NCBI RefSeq assembly: GCF_035918155.1
Contig: NZ_CP109327.1
Span: forward strand, 1,116,001 to 1,180,000
Source of the DNA: Streptomyces sp. NBC_01591
GTDB lineage: Bacteria > Actinomycetota > Actinomycetes > Streptomycetales > Streptomycetaceae
Direction of reading: 5' to 3'
DNA length: 64,000 nt
This document shows positions 44,257 through 52,496 of this stretch, one piece after another. The first letter of the stretch is position 1, and every line of letters starts with the position of its first letter. The notes under the pieces are model-generated. The model saw only the letters and a program-made list of their open reading frames with translations, ran no database searches and was not told the DNA's origin. Position numbers and translations under genes: made by a program.

Positions 44257-45765
44257 TCACACAGCCATCAACGGAGCGCGCGGGTCGCTGTGCAGCGGTG
44301 CGGCGAGTTCGGCGAGTGCCCGCTCCAGGCCGTGCAGATGGGCGAGCGCGGGCTCGGCCGCGGCCGAGTGCGGCGGGACGCCCGGTACGCCCGCCCGGTG
44401 CCGCGGATCAGGGGCCGTCAGGGCCTCCACGGATGCCTCGACCCGCCAGCAGGCAGCGGCGAGGCGGGCGTCGTGGGATGCCTCCGGGTCCGCCGCAACG
44501 GAGGCCAGTCCGTGCACCTCGCGTGCGCAGGCGTCCAGCAGGGCGAGCACCTGACCGGCACGGGCCTTGCGGGCGCTCAGCGGGCTGAGCGGGTGGACCA
44601 GCGGGGCCAGGGACATCCGTACCCGGCCGAGCAGTGCCTCCAGCTCGGCGATCCGGGGTGTGGGATCAGCGGTCGTGGATCCCGAGAGCCGTGCGGCGGC
44701 TTCCGCGGTACAGGCGTGCACACAGCGCAGGGCCCGCTGGATCCACGCGTCGGTCGTGGCGTGCGTGGTGACCGGCAGCACGAACAGCACCGCGAGCATC
44801 GCGCCGAGCGCGCCCACGCCGGTCTCCGTCAGACGCAGCAGGAGCAGGGCGGGGTCCAGCACGCCGAGGAGCCCGTAGAGCGCCCCGGCCATCACCGTCA
44901 CCGAGAACACCATCCAGGTGTAGGAGACCGCGGCGGTGTAGAAGATCCCGAAGACGCCGGCCGCGACCACGACCGCGGTGGGCACAGGCGCCCCGTGCAG
45001 CGGAACGACGACGGCCAGGCCGATGGGAATGCCGACCAGTGTTCCCAGGACTCTGCGGAAGCCGCGTACCAGTGTCTCGCCGCGTGAGGCGGTGTTCACG
45101 AAGACCCACCACGTGGCGCCCACGGCCCAGTACCAGCGCTCCTCGGAGAGGACGAGCCCCGCCATCAGCGCGAAGGCCGCGCCCGCGGTCGCCTGGATCG
45201 CCTGGCGCGTGGTCGCCCGGCCCAGCCCGCTACCGGTCACCGGGGCGGGTACGACGACGACGGCGGGCTGCCGCCGCTCGTAGCACCACAGCCCGAAGCG
45301 GACGGTCGACGAGACGAGCAGGGAGAGGGCGACCGCGGAGTACAGCTCGGGCAACTGGCCGGGCAGGGTGTGGAGGAACTGCGTGGTGAAGAAGGCCATG
45401 AAGGCGAACACGCCGAGCGAGTGGCCGCGCGGCCCCCACCGCCGGGCGTACACGCCCGCGCCGATGACCGCGAGGAAGGCCACGTCCCGGGCCACCGGGT
45501 AGTCGTGCAGCCCCGCGCCGAGGGCGAGCACGGGGAAACCGGCCACAGGCAGCAGGGCCGTGGTGATCGCCTGCCCCCGCACCGTGGTGTCCAGCACCGT
45601 GAACAGGGCGAGCAGCGCGGCGAGGCCGCCGGTGATGGCGGCGACGAGGGAGTGGCCGGCCAGACCGCACACCACGACGGCCAGTCCGATACCGAGGACG
45701 GCCCGGACACCGCTGCGCAGCCTCGTTCGACCCGGGTCCGGGGCAACGAACATCCTCTTCAGCAC
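44257..45765 (-). CDS. FUSC family membrane protein (aromatic acid exporter-like)
   Basis: A 502-residue protein with the duplicated FUSC layout: an N-terminal block of about five to six membrane helices (residues 15-165, LGIGLAVVVCGLAGHSLVAAITGGLAALLALFTVLD first), a second block (about 190-340, ATTRQAIQATAGAAFALMAGLVL first) and a soluble helical C-terminus. The family exports aromatic carboxylates. GTG 45765 is chosen because GGGAG lies 7 nt upstream; ATG 45807 is possible. A U-tract hairpin 49 bp upstream of the start may attenuate the gene. Confidence 0.85.
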   Translation of the reverse strand: MLKRMFVAPDPGRTRLRSGVRAVLGIGLAVVVCGLAGHSLVAAITGGLAALLALFTVLDTTVRGQAITTALLPVAGFPVLALGAGLHDYPVARDVAFLAVIGAGVYARRWGPRGHSLGVFAFMAFFTTQFLHTLPGQLPELYSAVALSLLVSSTVRFGLWCYERRQPAVVVVPAPVTGSGLGRATTRQAIQATAGAAFALMAGLVLSEERWYWAVGATWWVFVNTASRGETLVRGFRRVLGTLVGIPIGLAVVVPLHGAPVPTAVVVAAGVFGIFYTAAVSYTWMVFSVTVMAGALYGLLGVLDPALLLLRLTETGVGALGAMLAVLFVLPVTTHATTDAWIQRALRCVHACTAEAAARLSGSTTADPTPRIAELEALLGRVRMSLAPLVHPLSPLSARKARAGQVLALLDACAREVHGLASVAADPEASHDARLAAACWRVEASVEALTAPDPRHRAGVPGVPPHSAAAEPALAHLHGLERALAELAAPLHSDPRAPLMAV

Positions 45766-45808
45766 CAAACGCTCCCGCTTCCGCACACCGGCCCTGCGCA
45801 CCGGCATG

Positions 45809-45837
45809 AAAAAGGCGCCGCGGAGATCCGCAGCGCC
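45809..45837 (-). terminator. U-tract intrinsic terminator or attenuator upstream of the FUSC gene
   Basis: On the minus strand an 11-bp stem with one mismatch (complement of 45827-45837 with 45814-45824) is followed directly by TTTTT (45813-45809). U-tract terminators are rare in this genus. It lies 44 bp upstream of the FUSC start and 219 bp past the pimB stop, so it may be a leader attenuator or a late terminator. Confidence 0.65.
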
Positions 45838-46055
45838 ATCGACGGGTACATCACAACATCCTTGCGGCCCATGGCTCAACTCGAGCAGGTATCACTGAAC
45901 CATTGGCACAGCCATCACTGGGCCGGGTGCACCATCAGTAAGCCAACGGACCGGCGGCCGCACCGCCCCCGGGCCGCGCCTCGAAGCGGCGGGTCGGCGT
46001 CGACGGGGGCGGCGCTCCGGTCCCGCGGCGGCTCTCTACTCCTCGCCCGGCAGGG

Positions 46056-47189
46056 TCACCGCACCTGCTCGACGGGGGTCAGAAGGTCTGTCAGACGGCG
46101 GGCCGACGCGTCCCAGGACCAGGACTCCCGGACCCATTCACGGCCCGCGGCACCCATCGCCGCCCGGTCGGGGTCGAGGAGTATCCCGGTCAGCGCCGTG
46201 GCGACGGCCGCGGGGTCGGTACCGTCCACGACCCGGCCGGTCCTGCCGTCCAGGACGGTGTCCGGAGCACCGCCCGAGTCGCCGACGACCACCGGCAGAC
46301 CGCTCGCCGCCGCCTCCAGGAACACGATCCCGAGCCCTTCCGCCTCCAGACCGGCCCTCCGGGTGCGGCACGGCATCGCGAAGACGTCCGCCGCGGCGTA
46401 GTAGGGCGGCGTATCGGTGTGCGAGACGCCGCCCGCGAAGTGGACGGCTCCCTCGGCGTGCCGCGCCGCCAGTTTGCGCAGCCGTGCCTCGTCGGGCCCC
46501 TGGCCGACCACCACCAGCACGGCGTCGGGCACCTTGTCCCGGATCAGCGGCAGGGCCCGTATGAGCGTGTCCTGGCCCTTGCGGGGAACGAGCCTGGCCA
46601 CGCACAGGATGACGCGCTTCCCGTGCAGTGCGAGTTCGGTACGCAGGTCGGGTCCGGCACCGGCGCGGGGCCGGTACACCTCTGCGTCGACCCCGGGAAC
46701 CAGTCGGCTCATGCGCGCACGCGGGCCGAGCGCGGGCTCGATCCGGGCGCGCGTGTACTGGCCCAGATACGTGACCACGTCGACGCTCCCGCCTATCCGG
46801 CGCATGAGCCCGCGCGCACCGGGCGTTCTCGCCCACCAGATCTCGTGGCCGTGGGTGGTCGCCACGATGCGCCGTACGCCGCTGCGCCGCAGGGCCGGCG
46901 CCATCAGGGCCAGCGGTGCGGCGGCGCCGAACCAGACCCGGTCGCAGCCGTGGGCCTCGGCGATCTCGACGGCCCGGCGGGTCACCCGGCCGGTCGGCAG
47001 CAGCGTGCGGCTCGCATCCCGTACGACGGGGAACGGAAGGCTCGCGTCGTACGCGGCGTCACCGGGCTCGTGCGAGGTGTAGACGACCACGTCGTCGTCC
47101 GGCACCCGGGTGGCCATCGCGTGCACGAAAGTCTCGATGCCGCCCTGACGCGGCGGGAAGTCATTGGTAATGACAAGGGTGGACCCCAT
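46056..47189 (-). CDS. pimB: GT4 mannosyltransferase, PimB'-like
   Basis: A 377-residue GT-B glycosyltransferase very like mycobacterial PimB', which adds the second mannose from GDP-mannose to phosphatidylinositol mannoside at the inner membrane face. Shared segments are LVITNDFPPRQGGIETF, WFGAAAPLALMAPALRRSG, THGHEIWWARTPGARGLMRRIG, PGVDAEVYRPR, ARLVPRKGQDTLIRALP, DVFAMPCRTRRAGLEAEGLGIVFLEAAASGLPVV (the nucleotide-binding Glu) and MGAAGREWV. ATG 47189 is followed by a normal N-terminus. Three 11-bp direct repeats lie just upstream. The gene name is given by similarity. Confidence 0.88.
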   Translation of the reverse strand: MGSTLVITNDFPPRQGGIETFVHAMATRVPDDDVVVYTSHEPGDAAYDASLPFPVVRDASRTLLPTGRVTRRAVEIAEAHGCDRVWFGAAAPLALMAPALRRSGVRRIVATTHGHEIWWARTPGARGLMRRIGGSVDVVTYLGQYTRARIEPALGPRARMSRLVPGVDAEVYRPRAGAGPDLRTELALHGKRVILCVARLVPRKGQDTLIRALPLIRDKVPDAVLVVVGQGPDEARLRKLAARHAEGAVHFAGGVSHTDTPPYYAAADVFAMPCRTRRAGLEAEGLGIVFLEAAASGLPVVVGDSGGAPDTVLDGRTGRVVDGTDPAAVATALTGILLDPDRAAMGAAGREWVRESWSWDASARRLTDLLTPVEQVR

Positions 47190-47210
47190 GAATTCTTCGG
47201 TTCCTTCATT

Positions 47211-47243
47211 CGGACGGAATTCGGACGGAATTCGGACGGAATC
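47211..47243. repeat. Three tandem 11-bp repeats CGGACGGAATT upstream of pimB
   Basis: Units at 47211-47221, 47222-47232 and 47233-47243 (last base changed to C), 22-54 bp before the pimB start on the minus strand. They sit in the expected promoter/leader region and could be a slippage product or a binding array. Confidence 0.7.
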
Positions 47244-47355
47244 GGTCGGCGCTGCACCGCTCCTGCCGTTCCCGGGCGTGCGGGAGCAGGCGTCGGGTGC
47301 AAGTGGTGGGTGCAGACGCCGTGTTGGGTGGGTTTACGTGGGTGATGGAGCCGGC

Positions 47356-48027
47356 TCAGTAGCCGGCCGGACGCACCAGGCCCGTCTCGTAGGCGTGGAC
47401 CGCGGCCTGGGTCCGGTCGCGCAGTCCCAACTTGGTCAGGATCCGGCCCACATGGGACTTCACGGTCTGTTCGGCCACCACGAGACGCGCGGCGATCTCG
47501 GTGTTGGACAGGCCCTGCGCGATCAGGGCCAGAACCTCGGTCTCACGTTCCGTGAGTTCGCCGGCGCGGTCCTTGCGCGGGGCTCGCGGACCGGCGCTCA
47601 CCCGGGCGAACTCGGCGATCAGCCGCTTGGTGATGTTCGGGGCGAGCAGGGCCTCGCCCTCCGCAACCACCCTTACCGCATGGGCGAGTTCGTCGGCCGA
47701 TGCGTCCTTCAGGAGGAATCCGGACGCGCCGGCGCGCAGCGCCTCGTAGACGTACTCGTCGAGATCGAAGGTGGTCAGGACGAGGACCTTGACGGTGGCA
47801 CCCGCGGCCCCGGTGATGGTACGCGTCGCCTCGATGCCGCCGAGCCGGGGCATGCGGATGTCCATCAGGACGACGTCCGGGGCGAGTTCGGCCACCTTTT
47901 CCACGGCGTCGGCGCCGTCCACCGCCTGGCCGACGACCTCGATGTCGGGTTCGGCGTTCAGCAGCACCGTGAAGCCCTGCCGGACCATCATCTGGTCGTC
48001 GGCGATCAGAACGCGGATGGCCGTCAT
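47356..48027 (-). CDS. NarL/LuxR family response regulator
   Basis: 223 residues. The receiver has IADDQ (D10, D11), LMDIRMP with phospho-acceptor D56, and LTTFD and LLKDAS for the Thr and Lys. The LuxR-type HTH ELTEREVEV-like LTERETEVLALIAQGLSNTEIAARLVVAEQTVKSHVGRILTKLGLRDRTQAAV is at about residues 153-203. Its start ATG at 48027 overlaps the kinase stop by 4 bp (ATGA), so the pair is coupled. It is the last gene of a four-gene operon. Confidence 0.95.
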   Translation of the reverse strand: MTAIRVLIADDQMMVRQGFTVLLNAEPDIEVVGQAVDGADAVEKVAELAPDVVLMDIRMPRLGGIEATRTITGAAGATVKVLVLTTFDLDEYVYEALRAGASGFLLKDASADELAHAVRVVAEGEALLAPNITKRLIAEFARVSAGPRAPRKDRAGELTERETEVLALIAQGLSNTEIAARLVVAEQTVKSHVGRILTKLGLRDRTQAAVHAYETGLVRPAGY

Positions 48028-49391
48028 CGGGTGTCCTCGGCAGGGTCGGTGGGCTCGGCGGGACCAGCGGGTTCCGCAGTGGGCAGTGCGGGCAGTGCGG
48101 GCAGTGCGGGCAGTGCGGGCAGTGCGGGCAGTATCGCAGTGACTTCGTATCCACCGCCAGGAGTCGGTCCCGTGGCGAGTTCGCCTCCCAGCATCGCGGT
48201 GCGCTCGCGCATGCCGAGCAGGCCGTGGCCCGCGCCCGTGGTGGGCGGGGCGGGTCGGTCCGGCGCGGTGTTGGTGATCCGTACCGTGACCCCGGTGCCC
48301 TGGTGGCGGATCTCCACCCGCACCCGGGCACCCGGTGCGTGCCGCATCGCGTTGCTGAGCGCCTCCTGCACGATGCGGAACGCCGACAGCTCGACGCCCG
48401 GCGACAGCGGACGCGGCTCCCCGGTGGTCTCGGCCGTGACCGTGAGCCCGGCGCCGCGCGCATTGCCGATCAGTTCGTCCAGCCGTTCGAGAGTGGGCTG
48501 CGGGGCGTGCCGTGCGGCCTGCGGCAGGGGGGCCTCGGAGCGCAGTACGCCGAGCACCCGGCGCAGTTCGGTGAGCGCGTCGACCGCGTTCCTGCGGATG
48601 CCCTCGACGTTCTCCCGCAGTTCGTCGGACGGGTTGTCGACCAGGTGCGGAACGACCTGCGCCTGGATGGAGATGACCGACATGTGGTGGGCGACCACGT
48701 CGTGCAGCTCGCGTGCGATGCGGTTGCGTTCCTCCAGCAGGGTGCGCCTGGAACGCTCTTCGGCGGTGAGCTCCTCCTGCACGACCAGCTGTGTACGGGC
48801 CACCGCGAGGCCGCGCAGCGCGACGCCCATCACCACCGTGATGACGAGGCCGGCGATGGCGAGGCGGATGTCGTTGGCGCTGCGCCAGGGGGTGCTCGAT
48901 CCGCAGAGGAGCCCCGCCAGCACGGTGATCGTCAGGGTCTCGGCGGCGATCCGGGGGCGCAGCCGCAGCGCGAGCAGGAACAGCACCCCGGCCTGCATCG
49001 CGATCCCGGCCCCGCTCCAGGGAAACGCACCGTCCCACGGGAACCGCGTCCCGGAACCGGCGTTCGCGGCGAACGGGGTCACCATCACCATGACGAGCAT
49101 CGACGCCCACCAGGCCTGGACCGGGCGGTACAGGGCGATGACGATCGCCGCCGACTGGACCCCGGCGAACAGGATGCCGAGCTGTATGCCCATCCCCAGG
49201 CCGAAGGCGTACTGGTTGCTGCCCGCGACGAGCGCCCCCACCGCGAGCATCACCAGCGGCACCGTGAGCACCGGCCGCCAGTCCAGCCAACGCGGCCGTC
49301 CCGCCTGCCCGTTCGGGTCGGCCGCCGACGTCAGGAGATCCTTGCGCAGGGTGCGGGGCAATGACCGCAGGGCCTGCGTCGCACGCTTCAT
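48024..49391 (-). CDS. NarL-type sensor histidine kinase with extended Leu-Pro-Ala tail
   Basis: 455 residues. About six membrane helices (residues 40-200) form the sensor part. HisKA_3 is RNRIARELHDVVAHHMSVI with H230. HATPase_c has NAMRHAPGARVRVEI and TGAGHGLLGMRERTAMLGGEL (G box). The C-terminus after LPALPALPALPALPA is unusual: nine-base repeats code for the tripeptide array. ATG 49391 follows GGGGG by 6 nt. It is 28 bp downstream of the acyltransferase gene, so the sensed signal may be related to that enzyme. Confidence 0.93.
   Translation of the reverse strand: MKRATQALRSLPRTLRKDLLTSAADPNGQAGRPRWLDWRPVLTVPLVMLAVGALVAGSNQYAFGLGMGIQLGILFAGVQSAAIVIALYRPVQAWWASMLVMVMVTPFAANAGSGTRFPWDGAFPWSGAGIAMQAGVLFLLALRLRPRIAAETLTITVLAGLLCGSSTPWRSANDIRLAIAGLVITVVMGVALRGLAVARTQLVVQEELTAEERSRRTLLEERNRIARELHDVVAHHMSVISIQAQVVPHLVDNPSDELRENVEGIRRNAVDALTELRRVLGVLRSEAPLPQAARHAPQPTLERLDELIGNARGAGLTVTAETTGEPRPLSPGVELSAFRIVQEALSNAMRHAPGARVRVEIRHQGTGVTVRITNTAPDRPAPPTTGAGHGLLGMRERTAMLGGELATGPTPGGGYEVTAILPALPALPALPALPALPTAEPAGPAEPTDPAEDTR
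48081..48134. repeat. Six tandem 9-bp repeats GGGCAGTGC coding for Leu-Pro-Ala
   Basis: Units run from 48081 in exact 9-bp steps; the sixth ends in TAT. They lie inside the histidine kinase 3' end and stay in frame, so copy number changes would lengthen or shorten the tail by three residues per unit. Confidence 0.85.
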
Positions 49392-49419
49392 CATGTTCCC
49401 CCGGTTCACGGGTCGCACC

Positions 49420-50583
49420 TTAGACACGTCGCGCCGCCACCGGCCGGGCGGGGCGTCCCTTGCGGACGACCAGGCTCTCGGTCCGCGGCCGCCGCTGTTC
49501 GTGACCGCGGAACGCCAGCCAGCAGATCAGCAGTGCCGCGGCGAACGCCGGCAGCCAGGCCAGCCGGGCGAGTACCCAGCCGGGCTGGTCGGGCAAGGTG
49601 TGCAGGCCCGGCAGCGCCCCGCCCGCCACCAGGCCGGTCGCGGTGACCGCGATCATCGCGGTCTGATGCCACAGGAACACCGTCATCGCCGAAAGGTTCA
49701 CCGTCGCCACCACCGCCCAGAGCGCGGGGCGCCGCAGCGCCCGGCGCAGCGGGCCGAGCAGCAGCAGCGCCGCCCCGCACTGCGCGAGGCCGAAGGTGAC
49801 CACGGCGAGGGTCGGCGGGTCGAGGTTGGAGATCCCCACACCGGGCACCCCGACCATGGCCGCGGGATAGCCGGCCCACCGGACCAGTCCGGCGGTGGCC
49901 GCGGCGCCGCCGAGCAGCAGCGTCCAGCCGGTCCGGCGACCGAGCAGCTCACCCCGGGCCCAGGCCGCGCCCAGGCAGTACGGCACCAGCCAGCCGGCCA
50001 CCACGTTGACCGAGGCGAATCCGCCGGGCGCGTCCAGGCCGAACCGGTACAGGTCGACGAGCAGCACGACGGCGAACGGCCACAGCGGATGCAGCCTCGC
50101 CACCAACGGGGTCGCCGCCGTCAGCGCCGCGAAGACCACGATGAACCAGAGCGGGGACCACACCAGCTTGCACAGCGCGCGCACGGTGTCCTGGTCCACC
50201 CCGGAGGCGAGCATCGTGCACGCCGCCACGGTCCAGACGACCGGCACCACGGCCAACGGGCGCAGCAGCCGGCTCATCCGCGCCCGGAGCCACTGACCGT
50301 AACTCTCGCCCCTGGCACGGGCGGAGGCGTGGCTCTTCGCACCGACCAGCCCACCGACCAGGAAGAAGACCGCGAGGGTCTGGAGCATCCAGGAGACCGG
50401 TGTGAGCCCGGGCAGGTACCGCAACGGGCTCGCTCCGTGCACGGTTCCGCTGTCGACGACCAGCGCGGTCACCAGCCAGTGGCCCAGGACGACGCCGAGG
50501 ATGGCGATGGCGCGCAGTGCGTCGACCGCGCGGTCGCGGTCGGCGGGGGTGGCGGATCCGATCCGCCTCACGACATCACGCAT
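49420..50583 (-). CDS. Acyltransferase 3 family membrane protein
   Basis: A 387-residue membrane O-acyltransferase with about ten helices. The N-terminus DRAVDALRAIAILGVVLGHWLVTAL carries the conserved Arg and His of the family (RxxAI and GH), followed by FFLVGGLVGAKS. FLWHQTAM near residue 305 is also typical. The family acylates sugars, lipids or antibiotics. Its start overlaps the upstream hydrolase stop by 8 bp and the kinase follows 28 bp on, so all are one operon. Confidence 0.88.
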   Translation of the reverse strand: MRDVVRRIGSATPADRDRAVDALRAIAILGVVLGHWLVTALVVDSGTVHGASPLRYLPGLTPVSWMLQTLAVFFLVGGLVGAKSHASARARGESYGQWLRARMSRLLRPLAVVPVVWTVAACTMLASGVDQDTVRALCKLVWSPLWFIVVFAALTAATPLVARLHPLWPFAVVLLVDLYRFGLDAPGGFASVNVVAGWLVPYCLGAAWARGELLGRRTGWTLLLGGAAATAGLVRWAGYPAAMVGVPGVGISNLDPPTLAVVTFGLAQCGAALLLLGPLRRALRRPALWAVVATVNLSAMTVFLWHQTAMIAVTATGLVAGGALPGLHTLPDQPGWVLARLAWLPAFAAALLICWLAFRGHEQRRPRTESLVVRKGRPARPVAARRV

Positions 50584-51553
50584 GGCGCTCTCCCGGGGGC
50601 TCTGCGGATCCGGCCGCTCCGGCCACGATCCGGGCGATGTTCCTCAGCGGTTCGGAACCGGTCTTCAGGTAGTCGCTGTGGCTGCCGGAGCCCGCCGCGA
50701 AGATCTCGGCGCCGAACCCGGACGAGACGGGGTCCGTTCCGAACCCGATGTCCACGAAGGGCAGTCGGAGCTCGATGTGCGGTACGTCCGCGATCCAGTC
50801 GTCGCTGCCGCGGCCCGCCCAGACGGTGGCCGGGGTGTGCAGGGCGGCGGCGTTCCGGTAGCCGGTGCCCGGGCTGCCGTACAGGACGATGTCCGAGACC
50901 TGCAGTCCGTGCGCGGCCCGCGCGCAGACGACGGAGCCGTAGGAATGGCAGAGCAGGGTGGTGCGGGCCGCAGGTTTCAGACGCTTCAACTCCCCGGTGA
51001 ACCGCACCAGTTCGGAGGCGGCCTCGATGGCCCTTCCCGAGGTGAGCGAGGCCGGGCTCACCGTCGTCGGCGTCCTGTATCCGAGCCAGGCGACCACCGC
51101 GGACCGCTCGCCCAGCTCCTTGCGCAGCGCGAGCGCGCCGTTGCGCAAGCGCCAGTAGTGGTCGATGTCGACGCCCGCACCGGGCACCAGCACGGCGATC
51201 CGTTCCGCGTGGGACAGATCGCCGACGACCTCGACGCCGCGGCCGCCGTCGCGGCCGTCGAAGGCGAGGAAGCGGCGGGCGGGACCGGCCATCGTGTGCA
51301 GCGCGGCAGCCCGCTTGTGGTCACCGTGGCGGACCGCCGCCCGTTCCGCCGCGCCGATGTCGGCGCGCGTCGCGGCGTACCGCTCGGCAAGGGCCTCGGG
51401 CGCGGCGGTACGCAGCGGACCCCGGACGGCCGGGGCGGGCGCGGGTACGGCCGCGGGGCCCGCCGCGCCCGAGACCGGCACGGCCACCGAGGCGGCCACC
51501 AGCGCGGCGAGCAGGCCGCGGCGCAGGCGGGATCTGCGCGGATGGGACGGCAT
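50576..51553 (-). CDS. Secreted alpha/beta hydrolase (DUF1023 type)
   Basis: 325 residues. The signal peptide is RRSRLRRGLLAALVAASVAVPVSG. The core matches actinobacterial DUF1023 hydrolases: VLVPGAGVDIDHYWRLRNGALAL, WLGYRTPTTVSPASLTSGRAIEAASELVRFTGEL, LLCHSYGSVV with the nucleophile Ser in GHSYG-like CHSYG, and VLYGSPGTGYRNA. A DDWIAD Asp and GSHSDYLK His could complete the triad. It probably cleaves an ester outside the cytoplasm. First gene of the operon with acyltransferase and two-component system. Confidence 0.85.
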   Translation of the reverse strand: MPSHPRRSRLRRGLLAALVAASVAVPVSGAAGPAAVPAPAPAVRGPLRTAAPEALAERYAATRADIGAAERAAVRHGDHKRAAALHTMAGPARRFLAFDGRDGGRGVEVVGDLSHAERIAVLVPGAGVDIDHYWRLRNGALALRKELGERSAVVAWLGYRTPTTVSPASLTSGRAIEAASELVRFTGELKRLKPAARTTLLCHSYGSVVCARAAHGLQVSDIVLYGSPGTGYRNAAALHTPATVWAGRGSDDWIADVPHIELRLPFVDIGFGTDPVSSGFGAEIFAAGSGSHSDYLKTGSEPLRNIARIVAGAAGSAEPPGERHA

Positions 51554-51807
51554 GACGGGTTGTTCCTTCCCTACCTGGTGGCTTCTGCGCTTCGGTTTCT
51601 TCCGCGCTTCGGTGCTTCGGTACAGAAGCTATGGACGGGGCCCTGTAGTTGGCGTCCCACCGGGGTGTGAACCTTTTCCGTAGCTCTCAGGGACTACAGG
51701 TATGACACGCGGTCAGGACCCGGCCAGGACACTCCGGCAGGGCCTTCCGCTGTGCCATTGGTACAGTCACAGCCCGGATCGTCGTACCAGGAAGAGGTCA
51801 GCGGACC

Positions 51808-52293
51808 ATGGCGGTGGACGCCCTCGACACCCGTATCCTCCGGTTGCTCATCGAGCAGCCGCGTACCAGCGTCCGTGAGTACGCGCGCATCCTCTCCATC
51901 GCCCGGGGCACCCTCCAGGCCCGGATCGACCGGCTGGAGCGGGACGGTGTGATCACCGGTACCGGGCCGGTCCTGTCCCCCGCCGCGCTGGGCCACCCGG
52001 TGCTGGCCTTCGCCCACCTGGAGGTCACCCAGGGGCATCTCGACGAGGTCGGCGAGGCGCTCGCCGCGGTGCCGGAGATCGTCGAGGCCTTCTCGACCAC
52101 GGGCGGCGGGGATCTGCTGGCCCGGGTGGTGGCCCGTGACAACGGGCATCTGGAGGATGTGATCCAGCGGCTGATCCAGTTGCCCGGAGTGGTCAGGACA
52201 CGTACCGAGGTGGCGCTGCGGGAACGGGTGCCGCACCGGCTGCTTCCACTGGTCGAATCGGTGGGCCGTACGGCGGCGGGCGGCCGGAAGTGA
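51808..52293 (+). CDS. Lrp/AsnC family transcriptional regulator
   Basis: 161 residues. The N-terminal HTH LDTRILRLLIEQPRTSVREYARILSIARGTLQARIDRLERDGVI (about residues 6-49) is followed by a RAM domain (GHPVLAFAHLEVTQ to TRTEVALRE) that binds amino acids. ATG 51808 has AGGAAGAGG about 11 nt upstream. It is divergent from the hydrolase operon across 254 bp; a spaced inverted repeat (CCTGTAGT at 51642, ACTACAGG at 51693) lies between and might be a looping site, which is weak inference. Confidence 0.9.
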   Translation: MAVDALDTRILRLLIEQPRTSVREYARILSIARGTLQARIDRLERDGVITGTGPVLSPAALGHPVLAFAHLEVTQGHLDEVGEALAAVPEIVEAFSTTGGGDLLARVVARDNGHLEDVIQRLIQLPGVVRTRTEVALRERVPHRLLPLVESVGRTAAGGRK

Positions 52294-52496
52294 TCACCGG
52301 CTCGGTCCCTGGGACCTTGTACGCGGCCGCGGCCGCCCGCCGGAGCCCGACGCGGGCGGCTGGGCCGCTCCACGGAACCGCGAGGTCCGGCGGCCCGATA
52401 TCCTGATCTTGCCGCGCGCCCCCCACCCCGCCCCGACCCTGGTCGGGGCGCCGCCGTGGCAGCAGAAGCGGCCCACAATTCGAGATTGGTGCACAG

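Noticed and set aside
45766..45879. N-terminal extension of the FUSC protein starting at 45879 (MSHGPQG)
   Set aside because: It would run through a U-tract hairpin and adds a hydrophilic tail before the first membrane helix; GGGAG favours GTG 45765. It is kept only as a possible leader peptide.
48081..48134. Short tandem repeats as a CRISPR-like array
   Set aside because: Units are 9 bp without spacers and encode an in-frame tripeptide repeat; no cas genes are present.
47164..51000. A 1278-codon open frame on the plus strand opposite the response regulator, kinase and acyltransferase genes
   Set aside because: It is the antisense shadow of well-defined genes; in high-GC DNA the opposite strand often stays open. 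The product is low-complexity and matches no family.
51642..51700. CCTGTAGT/ACTACAGG pair as an AsnC operator
   Set aside because: The half-sites are short and about 43 bp apart, which can occur by chance; mentioned only within the AsnC entry.
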